From Cohnella thailandensis (GTDB lineage Bacteria; Bacillota; Bacilli; Paenibacillales; Paenibacillaceae): a stretch of 64,000 nucleotides of DNA. The notes below the pieces were generated by a model. It worked only from the letters and a program-made list of their open reading frames with translations. It searched no databases and was not told where the DNA came from. The DNA is taken from positions 372,001 to 436,000 of the forward strand of contig NZ_JACJVQ010000006.1 of assembly GCF_014212135.1 (NCBI RefSeq). The letters are read 5' to 3'. Position numbers and translations under genes: made by a program. Each line of letters opens with the position of its first letter. The first letter of the stretch is position 1. Shown in pieces: positions 18,820 through 27,712 of this stretch.

Positions 18820-18924
18820 TTAGAAGGATTTGAGCGCAAACCCAATAAACGAGGGCTAGGCAGGGGGAGTTTGTCTTTCTTCACGGGTAGACATAGGCCG
18901 GATGGGACAGCCTAAGACGATGGA

Positions 18925-18960
18925 TTGACAATGCGATAAAATGTAACTATTATAGTTACA
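18925..18960 (+). promoter_or_regulatory. promoter with perfect palindromic operator of the YwnB-like gene
   Basis: TTGACA at 18925-18930 and TATTAT at 18948-18953 are 17 bp apart. A 19-bp palindrome with 9-bp arms (TGTAACTAT / ATAGTTACA, 18942-18960) covers the -10 box, so a bound repressor would block RNA polymerase. The same geometry is seen at the Rrf2 gene at 61257-61292. Confidence 0.8.
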
Positions 18961-19002
18961 GGTAAATGCTAAAAATTCAGAGTGAATCGGGAGGAACCAT
19001 AA

Positions 19003-19635
19003 ATGGCTAAAATCGGAGTAATCGGCGCAAACGGCAAAGCGGGCAGCAACATCGTGAAGGAAGCGGCAAGCCGCGGGCATGAGGTGACGGCGATCGTCCG
19101 CGACGCCTCCAAGGCGCCGGCGGAAGCCGGGAACGTTCTCGCGAAGGAACTGTTCGAGCTGACGGCGGCCGATCTGAAGGCGTTCGACGTCGTCGTCAAC
19201 GCGGTCGGCTTCTTCGAGAAGCCGGAGCTGAACGTGACGGGCGGCAAGCACCTGATCGACATCCTCGGCGGCAGCGACACGAGATTGATCGTCGTCGGCG
19301 GCGCGGGCAGCCTGTACGTCGATCCGGAAGAGAAGGTTCAGTTGTTCACGACGCCGGGATTCCCGGAGATGTTCCGCCCGCTAGCGACGAGCCAAGGGCA
19401 GAACCTGGCGGACCTGCAGGCCTCCAGCGGCGTGAAATGGACCTTCGTCAGCCCGTCCGCGGAATTCGCGCTGGGCCGCAGAACCGGTTCGTACAAGAAA
19501 GGCAAAAATCGCCTGCTCGTGAACTCCAAGGGCGACAGCTACGTCAGCTACGAGGACTATGCGATCGCCATCGTCGACGAGATCGAGAAGGCGGAGCACG
19601 TGAACGAACGGTTCACGGTCGTCTCGGAACGCTAA
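19003..19635 (+). CDS. NAD(P)H-binding oxidoreductase, NmrA/YwnB-like atypical SDR
   Basis: The 210-residue Rossmann protein has the N-terminal dinucleotide motif IGVIGANGKAGSNIV, the VVNAVGFF segment and VVGGAGSLY in place of the classical SDR active site. Atypical SDRs of this kind act as NAD(P)H-dependent reductases or redox sensors; the substrate is unknown. GGGAGGAA precedes the ATG. Single gene, with its own strong promoter, palindromic operator and terminator. In Bacillus subtilis the homologous ywnB lies beside the Rrf2-type gene ywnA, which fits control by the Rrf2 gene at 61319 here (inference). Confidence 0.9.
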   Translation: MAKIGVIGANGKAGSNIVKEAASRGHEVTAIVRDASKAPAEAGNVLAKELFELTAADLKAFDVVVNAVGFFEKPELNVTGGKHLIDILGGSDTRLIVVGGAGSLYVDPEEKVQLFTTPGFPEMFRPLATSQGQNLADLQASSGVKWTFVSPSAEFALGRRTGSYKKGKNRLLVNSKGDSYVSYEDYAIAIVDEIEKAEHVNERFTVVSER

Positions 19636-19665
19636 GTTCGGCAGTTCGCAATAGCTTAGGAATAG

Positions 19666-19712
19666 GGGCAGTCCCGCGGTCGGTTTTGGCCGTCGGACTG
19701 CCCTTTCTTTTC
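19666..19712 (+). terminator. intrinsic terminator of the YwnB-like gene
   Basis: GGGCAGTCC pairs with GGACTGCCC, followed by TTTCTTTT. Confidence 0.8.
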
Positions 19713-19775
19713 GCTTAAATTCGCCATTATTCGTCATCAACCGCTAGAAACGACTATTTTTCAACAGAAAATGGA

Positions 19776-19804
19776 TTCATTAACCCTCGTTAATCGTCTA
19801 TAAT
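19776..19804 (+). promoter_or_regulatory. candidate promoter of the HD-GYP operon
   Basis: A perfect TATAAT at 19799-19804 is preceded by a weak TTCATT at 17-bp spacing, 21 bp before the first start codon. Confidence 0.4.
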
Positions 19805-19824
19805 CGTTCCTATAGAGGATTATT

Positions 19825-20895
19825 ATGGAATGGGGGTTCGTGATGGATCGAGAATGGAGAGCTAGCGCAAAGTTCCTGATTGTCGACGATCAAGAATACA
19901 ACATCAGTCTGCTCAATCGGATATTGCGCCGCGCCCAGTACGAGCATCTTCATAGCACGACGAACCCCGGAGAGCTGATGTCGCTGTTCCAAGAGATTCA
20001 GCCGGATATTATTCTGCTGGACCTGCATATGCCGGAGGTTGACGGCTTTACTCTTCTCAAGCAGCTAAGCGAACGGATCGGCGACGGGGAGTATTTGCCC
20101 ATCATCGTGCTGACGGCCGACGCCACTCCGGAGGCGAGGGCGGAGGCTCTTCGCCTGGGAGCGAACGATTTCGTCACGAAGCCGCTCGATAGGCTGGAAG
20201 TCGTGCTGCGAATCAACAATCTGCTTAAGACGAGGTTCTACCATCTTCAGCTGCAGGATCAGAATCAGCGGCTGGAAGACCGGATCAGCGAGCGGACCAA
20301 GGCGCTGGAGCACGCGAAGCACGAGATTCTGGAGCTGCTCGGCCGTACGTCCGAGTACAGGGACGACGAGACGGGCCAGCATACGCAGCGCGTCGGCCAG
20401 ATGGCGTTCGAGATCGCGGCGGAGCTCGGGCTGCCCGAGGAGGAGGCGCAGCTGATCCGACAGGCGACGCCCCTGCACGACATCGGCAAGATCGGCATCC
20501 CGGACAGCATCCTGCTGAAGCCGGGGCGATTCACTCCGGAAGAGATGGAGCAGATGAAGAAGCACACCTTGATCGGCGCGAGCATTCTGGAAGGAAGCGT
20601 GTTCCCCGCCCTTCAGCTTGCCGGAACGATCGCGGAGACACACCATGAGAAATGGAACGGAATGGGCTACCCGAAGGGGCTGAAGCAAGAGGAGATTCCG
20701 CTTGCCGGAAGGATCGTCGCGCTTGCCGATTTCTACGATGCGCTGACGAACGAACGGCCCTATAAGAGAGCATGGACCCACGAGGAAGCTATGGCGGAGA
20801 TCGAGAACCAGAGAGGCCAGCATTTCGATCCGGAGGTCGTCGAGGCGTTCATGCGGGTCATGCGTCGGAAGGAGAACAATCGGGGCGTCTCCTAG
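19825..20895 (+). CDS. receiver-HD-GYP response regulator (probable c-di-GMP phosphodiesterase)
   Basis: Of 356 residues, the first 125 form a receiver with the phospho-acceptor in ILLDLHMPEVDG and the conserved Lys in FVTKPLD. A coiled-coil linker of about 40 residues follows, then an HD-GYP domain with all key motifs: HDIGKIGIPD, KKHTLIGASIL, ETHHEKWNGMGYP and LADFYDALT. Such RpfG-like proteins hydrolyse cyclic di-GMP when phosphorylated. It is followed after 22 bp by a hybrid kinase and then a single receiver, so it is probably the output of that pathway. ATG 19825 has AGAGG upstream; ATG 19843 is a second possible start. Confidence 0.92.
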   Translation: MEWGFVMDREWRASAKFLIVDDQEYNISLLNRILRRAQYEHLHSTTNPGELMSLFQEIQPDIILLDLHMPEVDGFTLLKQLSERIGDGEYLPIIVLTADATPEARAEALRLGANDFVTKPLDRLEVVLRINNLLKTRFYHLQLQDQNQRLEDRISERTKALEHAKHEILELLGRTSEYRDDETGQHTQRVGQMAFEIAAELGLPEEEAQLIRQATPLHDIGKIGIPDSILLKPGRFTPEEMEQMKKHTLIGASILEGSVFPALQLAGTIAETHHEKWNGMGYPKGLKQEEIPLAGRIVALADFYDALTNERPYKRAWTHEEAMAEIENQRGQHFDPEVVEAFMRVMRRKENNRGVS

Positions 20896-20917
20896 GCGAC
20901 ATTGAGGAGGGAAGCGG

Positions 20918-22648
<1,731 letters not shown>

Positions 22649-22669
22649 TCGATCGGAGGCGCGAGGAAG

Positions 22670-23050
22670 ATGGCCAAGATTCTGCTAGTGGAAGATAACG
22701 AGTTGAACCGGGACATGCTGTCGCGCCGGCTGCAGAGAAAGGGCTTCGAGGTCGTCATGGCCATCGACGGGGAGAAGGGAGTGGAAGCCGCCCGGACGGA
22801 ATCTCCCGATCTTATCCTGATGGACATGAGCCTTCCCGTTCTGGACGGCTGGTCGGCCACCCGCGCGTTGAAGGCGGAGGAGAGGACGAGGTCGATCCCG
22901 ATTATCGCCCTGACCGCGCACGCGATGGCAAGCGACCGGGAGAAAGCGCTTGATGCCGGCTGCGACGACTTCGACACGAAGCCGGTGGAATGGCTGCGGC
23001 TGCTTGGCAAGATCGAACGGCATTTGAACCTCTCGGGCAGCAGAGCGTAG
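22670..23050 (+). CDS. single-domain response regulator (DivK-like receiver)
   Basis: The 126-residue receiver has the acidic pocket VEDNE, the phospho-acceptor in LILMDMSLPVLDG, the T/A switch region IALTAHAMASD and Lys in FDTKPVE. There is no output domain, so it acts as a shuttle or protein-protein switch. Receivers with the ALTAHAM motif commonly follow hybrid kinases. It is the third gene of the operon, 21 bp after the hybrid kinase stop. Confidence 0.92.
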   Translation: MAKILLVEDNELNRDMLSRRLQRKGFEVVMAIDGEKGVEAARTESPDLILMDMSLPVLDGWSATRALKAEERTRSIPIIALTAHAMASDREKALDAGCDDFDTKPVEWLRLLGKIERHLNLSGSRA

Positions 23051-23086
23051 GAGAAGCCGCCGCCGCTTCGGAGAACCCTCGCCGCC

Positions 23087-23117
23087 GCATATTCGGATCG
23101 CTTCGGGGAACAATCAA
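23087..23117 (+). promoter_or_regulatory. possible sigma-G-type promoter of the spore protein gene
   Basis: GCATA at 23087-23091 matches the forespore sigma -35 element; about 19 bp later CAATCAA is a partial match to the CATNNTA -10 pattern. Forespore expression is expected for this gene family, but the match is modest. Confidence 0.35.
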
Positions 23118-23158
23118 AGGAAGCGTAAGATTCCGATGCCCGAAGGAGCGATGCGAAC

Positions 23159-23449
23159 ATGTCGAGGAGAAGAAACAAGCGTCCGGCCGTGGACGGGGCG
23201 GAGCAGGCGCTTCGGACGCTGAAGGCGGACGTCATGCGCAAGGAGGGCTTCGCCGTCGATCCCGCGAGGCCGGACGACGTGAAGTATGAGGTCGCGGAGT
23301 CTCTCGGCGTGCCGTTGAGCCCCGGAGACAACGGCAGGCTGACGACCGAGTCGGTCGGCCATGTCGGAGGCCGGATCGGCGGCAGCATGGTGCGCGAGAT
23401 GATCCGGATGGCGCAGGAGAAGCTGTCCAGGCAGCAGGGAGACAGCTAA
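23159..23449 (+). CDS. small acid-soluble spore protein, alpha/beta type
   Basis: The 96-residue basic protein ends with the family signature: VAESLGVPLSPGDNGRLTTE followed by VGGRIGGSMVREMIRMAQ. Such proteins coat and protect forespore DNA and are degraded by the Gpr protease after germination. It has an N-terminal extension of about 45 residues rich in Arg/Lys and is longer than the usual 60-72 residue SASPs. It shows that the host forms endospores. It lies downstream of the signalling operon but probably has its own promoter; a very strong terminator follows. Confidence 0.88.
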   Translation: MSRRRNKRPAVDGAEQALRTLKADVMRKEGFAVDPARPDDVKYEVAESLGVPLSPGDNGRLTTESVGHVGGRIGGSMVREMIRMAQEKLSRQQGDS

Positions 23450-23456
23450 CCAAAAC

Positions 23457-23517
23457 AAATCCCTTTAGAAAGCAGCGCGCGGCGAAAGGGCCGTCGACGC
23501 TTTCTAAAGGGATTTTT
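23457..23517. terminator. bidirectional intrinsic terminator
   Basis: A 17-bp stem (AAATCCCTTTAGAAAGC and its complement) with a GC-rich loop and T-tracts at both ends separates the convergent spore protein and aldo/keto reductase genes. Confidence 0.85.
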
Positions 23518-23527
23518 CGCGTTCGGG

Positions 23528-24373
23528 TTAGAAATCGAAGTGATCCGGATCCGGCCCGACGCGACGATTCTCGTTAAGGGCATCGATCGCCTTCATCTCT
23601 TCCGGCGACAGCTCGAAATCGTACACGGAGGCGTTCTCCACGATGCGGGGCTCGCGGATCGACTTCGGAATCGTCACGATGCCGTGCTGCAGATCCCAGC
23701 GGAGGATGACCTGGGCGACCGACTTGCCGTGCTTCTCGGCGATCGCTTTAAGGTCGGGCTGATCCAGAAGTTGGCCTTGCATAAGAGGGGACCATGCCTC
23801 GACTTGAATTCCTTGCTCCTTGCAGAACGCCCGAAGCTCTTCTTGGGTCAGCCGCGGATGGAGCTCCACTTGGTTGATCGCCGGCTTCGTCTCCGCGTTC
23901 CGCATCAAGTCCTGCAGATGGTGAACCTGGAAGTTGCTGACGCCGATCGCCAGGACGCGGCCGTTCTTGTACAGCGTCTCCAGAGCTCTCCAGGCCTCCT
24001 TGTACTTGCCTTGAACCGGCCAGTGGATCAAATACAGGTCCAAGTAATCGAGGCCAAGCCGCTTAAGGCTGGCTTCATATGCGGCGAGCGTCGCTTCGTA
24101 GCCGAGGTCGCTGTTCCACACCTTCGAGGTAATGAAGAGGTCCTCGCGCTTCAAGCCGGATTCCGCCAACGCTTCGCGGATTCCCTGTCCGACGCTGGTC
24201 TCGTTCTGATAGATGGCCGCGGTGTCGATGCTGCGGTAGCCGTGACGAACGGCCGCCTTCAGCGCTTCGACCAGATCGCGGCCCTCCTCCACCTGGAAAA
24301 CCCCGATGCCGAGGCGAGGCATGGAGACTCCGTTGATGAGCGTCACGGTATCTTGAATGGTAAGTTGACTCAT
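23528..24373 (-). CDS. aldo/keto reductase
   Basis: The 281-residue TIM-barrel reductase uses NADPH to reduce aldehydes or ketones. The catalytic tetrad is visible: Asp and Tyr in YRSIDTAAIYQNE, Lys in FITSKVWN and His in LYLIHWPVQGKY. NADPH-binding TIPKSIREPRIVEN is present. It resembles Bacillus YvgN/YtbE glyoxal reductases. It begins 2 bp after the MFS exporter stop, so both are one transcription unit divergent from an HxlR regulator, which suggests a role in carbonyl or electrophile stress (inference). Confidence 0.93.
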   Translation of the reverse strand: MSQLTIQDTVTLINGVSMPRLGIGVFQVEEGRDLVEALKAAVRHGYRSIDTAAIYQNETSVGQGIREALAESGLKREDLFITSKVWNSDLGYEATLAAYEASLKRLGLDYLDLYLIHWPVQGKYKEAWRALETLYKNGRVLAIGVSNFQVHHLQDLMRNAETKPAINQVELHPRLTQEELRAFCKEQGIQVEAWSPLMQGQLLDQPDLKAIAEKHGKSVAQVILRWDLQHGIVTIPKSIREPRIVENASVYDFELSPEEMKAIDALNENRRVGPDPDHFDF

Positions 24374-24375
24374 GG

Positions 24376-25614
24376 TTAAATTCCTCCATATGAATGATTG
24401 GTCGAGCCCTCTTGAACGGCATCGTTCCCGGACTTCGCCTTAGGATGGCCTTCCAGCTTGCGGCTCCATGCGGTCAGGGCGACGGCAATCGCCACCATGA
24501 TCGAGCCGACCCAAGCCGTATGGACGAGCCCGAGGGAGTCCGTGACCAGCCCGCCTACGTAGGCGCCGATCGCGATGCCCGCGTTGAACGCGGCAATATT
24601 AAAGGCGGAAGCGACATCCACCGCTTTCGGCGCGTACTTTTCCGCCAGAATAACGACATACACCTGCAAGCCCGGCACGTTCATGAACGCGAGCAGCCCC
24701 ATGAAGAAGACGGTCGCGAGGCCGGCGGCCGGAAGCGGCGCGGTAAACGTCAGGACCAGAAGCACGACGGCCTGAACGATAAACATGTAGAGCAAGGCTT
24801 GAAGCGGATTGCGGTTCGCCAGCCTGCCTCCGACGACGTTGCCGATCGCGATGGCGATGCCGTACAGGAGGAGAATCGCCGCGACCGTGCTCTCCGCGAA
24901 GCCCGTCACCTCATGCAGCAGAGGGGACAGGTAGGTGAACACGACGAACGTGCCCCCGTATCCGAGCGCGGTGATGGCGAAGACGAGCAGGATCCTCACG
25001 TTGGAGAGAAGCTTGGCTTGTTCGCGGAACGGGGTTCTCGCGCTTTGCCTTAAGCCGCGGGGCACCAGCAGGACGTTCGCGATCAAAGCGGCGATGCCGA
25101 TCGCGGCGATCGCCCAGAAGGAGACTCGCCAGCCCCAGTGCTGGCCGAGATACGTTCCGAGCGGAACGCCGGTTACCGTCGCGATCGTCAGTCCCGAGAA
25201 CATGATCGAGATCGCGCTCGCCCGGCGATCGGACGGAACCAGATCCGCCGCTATCGTCGACCCGATGGACATGAAGATCCCGTGGGCGAAGGCGGACAGC
25301 ACCCTGGCGACGAACAGAAGCAATGCGCTCGTTGCGGCGGCCGCAAGGCTATTGCCCGCGATGAAGACGAGCATGATTCCGATTAGCAGCGTTTTGCGCG
25401 GTACCCGGGACGTCAGCGAGGTGAGCACCGGGGCTCCGAACGTGACGCCCAGCGCGTAGAGCGTTACCGTCAATCCCGCCGTCGCGACGGAGATTCGAAG
25501 ATCGTCCGAGATGAGCGGAAGCAAGCCGACGCTGATGAATTCGGTCGTTCCTATGGCGAACGCGCTGACCGCGAGGGCCAGAAGCGCTAATGTGCTATTT
25601 CGTTTGTCGAGCAT
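24376..25614 (-). CDS. MFS efflux transporter, AraJ/YdhP-like
   Basis: The 412-residue protein has 12 membrane segments. The start LALAVSAFAIGTTEFISVGL with LPLISDDL, and the VPLGTYLGQHWGWRVSFW motif C of antiporters, place it in the drug:H+ antiporter 12-TM group. The substrate is unknown. It is the first gene of a two-gene operon with an aldo/keto reductase, divergent from an HxlR regulator gene 133 bp away that is the likely repressor. The AGGAGG-type site upstream is clear. Confidence 0.9.
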   Translation of the reverse strand: MLDKRNSTLALLALAVSAFAIGTTEFISVGLLPLISDDLRISVATAGLTVTLYALGVTFGAPVLTSLTSRVPRKTLLIGIMLVFIAGNSLAAAATSALLLFVARVLSAFAHGIFMSIGSTIAADLVPSDRRASAISIMFSGLTIATVTGVPLGTYLGQHWGWRVSFWAIAAIGIAALIANVLLVPRGLRQSARTPFREQAKLLSNVRILLVFAITALGYGGTFVVFTYLSPLLHEVTGFAESTVAAILLLYGIAIAIGNVVGGRLANRNPLQALLYMFIVQAVVLLVLTFTAPLPAAGLATVFFMGLLAFMNVPGLQVYVVILAEKYAPKAVDVASAFNIAAFNAGIAIGAYVGGLVTDSLGLVHTAWVGSIMVAIAVALTAWSRKLEGHPKAKSGNDAVQEGSTNHSYGGI

Positions 25615-25687
25615 AATCTATGCCTCCTTACAGCTTGGCGTTGCCGGCCGGCAAGTGCTAGTATGGAGGATAGGGAACGGGATGAAC

Positions 25688-25697
25688 AGTACGTACT
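25688..25697. promoter_or_regulatory. candidate HxlR operator
   Basis: AGTACGTACT is a perfect 10-bp palindrome midway between the divergent MFS and HxlR genes. HxlR-family regulators often bind GTAC-rich palindromes in such spacers. The assignment rests on position and symmetry only. Confidence 0.35.
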
Positions 25698-25747
25698 TTG
25701 AAGTGCCATAGTCACCGAAAAGTAATAATTGAAAGGGGTAATGAGCC

Positions 25748-26116
25748 GTGCTCACGACTAAAAAATACAACATCTCGGTGGAAGCGACGCTGGAGGTTAT
25801 CGGCGGCAAGTGGAAGTGCGTCATTCTCTGCCACCTTACCCACGGCAAGAAGAGAACCAGCGACCTGAAGCGAATCATGCCCCAGATCACCCAGAAAATG
25901 CTGATCCAGCAGCTCCGGGAGCTGGAGACGGACGGAATCGTCAACCGCATCGTCTACAACGAGGTACCGCCGCGGGTCGAGTACGAGCTGACCGAATACG
26001 GCTGGAGTCTGAAGCCGATCCTGGATTCTCTGTGCTCCTGGGGAGAGCGGCACATTATCAAGGAGCACGGGCAATTGTGCGGAATCCTCGAGGACAACGG
26101 CTTGAACAAGTTCTAA
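25748..26116 (+). CDS. HxlR-family winged-helix transcriptional regulator
   Basis: The 122-residue regulator carries the family core LEVIGGKWKCVILCHL, followed by KRTSDLKRIMPQITQKMLIQ for DNA recognition and the wing YNEVPPRVEYELT. The Cys after the second Lys (KWKC) could serve as a thiol switch, as in YodB/HypR-type redox regulators; the other Cys residues lie at CHL, LCSWG and QLCG. GTG 25748 follows AAAGGGG. It is divergent from the MFS-aldo/keto reductase operon, its likely target. Confidence 0.92.
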   Translation: MLTTKKYNISVEATLEVIGGKWKCVILCHLTHGKKRTSDLKRIMPQITQKMLIQQLRELETDGIVNRIVYNEVPPRVEYELTEYGWSLKPILDSLCSWGERHIIKEHGQLCGILEDNGLNKF

Positions 26117-26187
26117 ATCCGGGCATGCGCGAGCGTATCGCCGATGGTATGATAGAACCTATAAAGGAAACGTAAAAGGAGCCGCGC

Positions 26188-27438
26188 ATGAGATTCTCCA
26201 TTCAATATTTGTCGTTCTTCGTCATTCAATCCGACAGCTCCGAGCAGGACCCGGCCAAGAGGTACAAGCACTATCAGACGCTCGACCACTTCGGTTACGA
26301 GGACAGCGAGATCAGCTCGTTTCTCGACAGCGAATTCACCCGGATCGGCAAACGCAAAGCCGAGGTGAACGCGAACTCGGAGAACGCTCCGACGAAGATC
26401 GGACGCTTCCTGGTCGAGCCCGGCTACGAGCTGGACACCAACCCGAACTACAATCTGTTCCAGAAGCTCCGCACCGCGAAGGACAAGAACCAGTTCCATT
26501 ACGCTTGCGACGATATCCTGCGGACGTACATGGACACCAGCTCCGTGCGGGGAGGAGCCTTCATCGTGGCGCTGGCCAAGCTGAACGAGCTGTTCGACGA
26601 CCCGTTCGTGTTCCTGCTCAAGTGCGACTTCGAATCGAAGATCGCCCGCATCTCGGACGAGAAGAGCCTGATCTCGAAGGTCGAGATGGCGATCAGCGCC
26701 CGGAACATCAAGTCCATCCAGTACCCGCACATGCCGGAAGAAGGAATGCTGGAGCCCTACGAGTTGAAAATCCACCAAGCGTCCCACGCCCGGTATTTCG
26801 AGGATTTCCTTAAGTACGTATCCTACGAGAAATCGAAGCCGGAGATCGTGACCGACCAGGTGATCGAGCTCGTCCAGCAGTATATGGACAACAAGTGGCA
26901 GGGAGGCGCGGTCCGGGAGCAGGCATCGGTCGCGATTTCTTCCGCCGAGGAGGAGCTGACGGCCGACGCGGCGGCGGAGGATCCGCTCGCGACGGCGGTC
27001 GAGGCGCCGATTCGGGCGGAAGAAGAGTGGACGCCCGTCGGCCGTCACGACGAGGCGACTCCCGGCTGGCAGCAAAACCGGCATCGGGAGGAATCCCAGC
27101 TGGAGGTGTGGGCGGCGGCGGACAAACGACAGCTTCAGGAGAAATGGACGCACGAGGACGTCGTCCAAGCGACCTCCCACCTGCTCGAATTCCAGCCGGA
27201 GCTGGATCTGAAGTTCAAATTGGACGACGTCTCCGTCAAAGCGAAGATGGCGGAGTACGGCGAGAATATCCATATCGCCCGCATGAACGGCCGCTACGTC
27301 GTGCTGATCGAGGGAGACTCCTTCCAATTCGACAAGGGCATCTCCCCGATCGAGCTTCTGTATCCGGACGAGATCGAGAACGTGCTGGAGAGAATGCATT
27401 ATCGGCATACCGCCCGCCGGATGGAGACGGAGAGATAG
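26188..27438 (+). CDS. DUF3900 domain protein
   Basis: The 416-residue cytosolic protein matches my recollection of the DUF3900 family, beginning MRFSIQYLSFFVIQSD; no signal or membrane segment is present. Residues 1-235 are well structured. About residues 250-300 form a variable Glu/Ala-rich stretch, then a second folded part starts near KWTHEDVVQATSHLLEFQP. It resembles 37-kDa nucleoid-associated-like proteins only in general layout, so no function is given. Single gene, possible terminator 60 bp downstream. Confidence 0.75.
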   Translation: MRFSIQYLSFFVIQSDSSEQDPAKRYKHYQTLDHFGYEDSEISSFLDSEFTRIGKRKAEVNANSENAPTKIGRFLVEPGYELDTNPNYNLFQKLRTAKDKNQFHYACDDILRTYMDTSSVRGGAFIVALAKLNELFDDPFVFLLKCDFESKIARISDEKSLISKVEMAISARNIKSIQYPHMPEEGMLEPYELKIHQASHARYFEDFLKYVSYEKSKPEIVTDQVIELVQQYMDNKWQGGAVREQASVAISSAEEELTADAAAEDPLATAVEAPIRAEEEWTPVGRHDEATPGWQQNRHREESQLEVWAAADKRQLQEKWTHEDVVQATSHLLEFQPELDLKFKLDDVSVKAKMAEYGENIHIARMNGRYVVLIEGDSFQFDKGISPIELLYPDEIENVLERMHYRHTARRMETER

Positions 27439-27496
27439 AAGGCGGAACGTTTATGAGAATGCTAGCTTTGCAAATTTCAGCCTGAGGAGGAGCCGG

Positions 27497-27527
27497 CAAC
27501 CGGCGATTCCCTTCGGGTTGTTTTTTT
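27497..27527 (+). terminator. weak intrinsic terminator after the DUF3900 gene
   Basis: The short stem CAACC / GGTTG with a 14-nt loop is followed by seven T residues. The rest of the gap to 27712 shows no gene. Confidence 0.45.
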
Positions 27528-27712
27528 ATGCTTGAAGGCAGGACACCCATGATTTAAAACTGGGAGTCGGCAGGTAGAAGGTTTATAATTCGAATAAGCC
27601 GGATTCCGGCCGAATGCCGTCCGGCAACCTATTATTCTAGTCATACGGCATTCTAGCAACTTAGGCGGTTCTAAAGGGATCGCTCTTACGACATTAACGA
27701 GGCGATTGCGCA

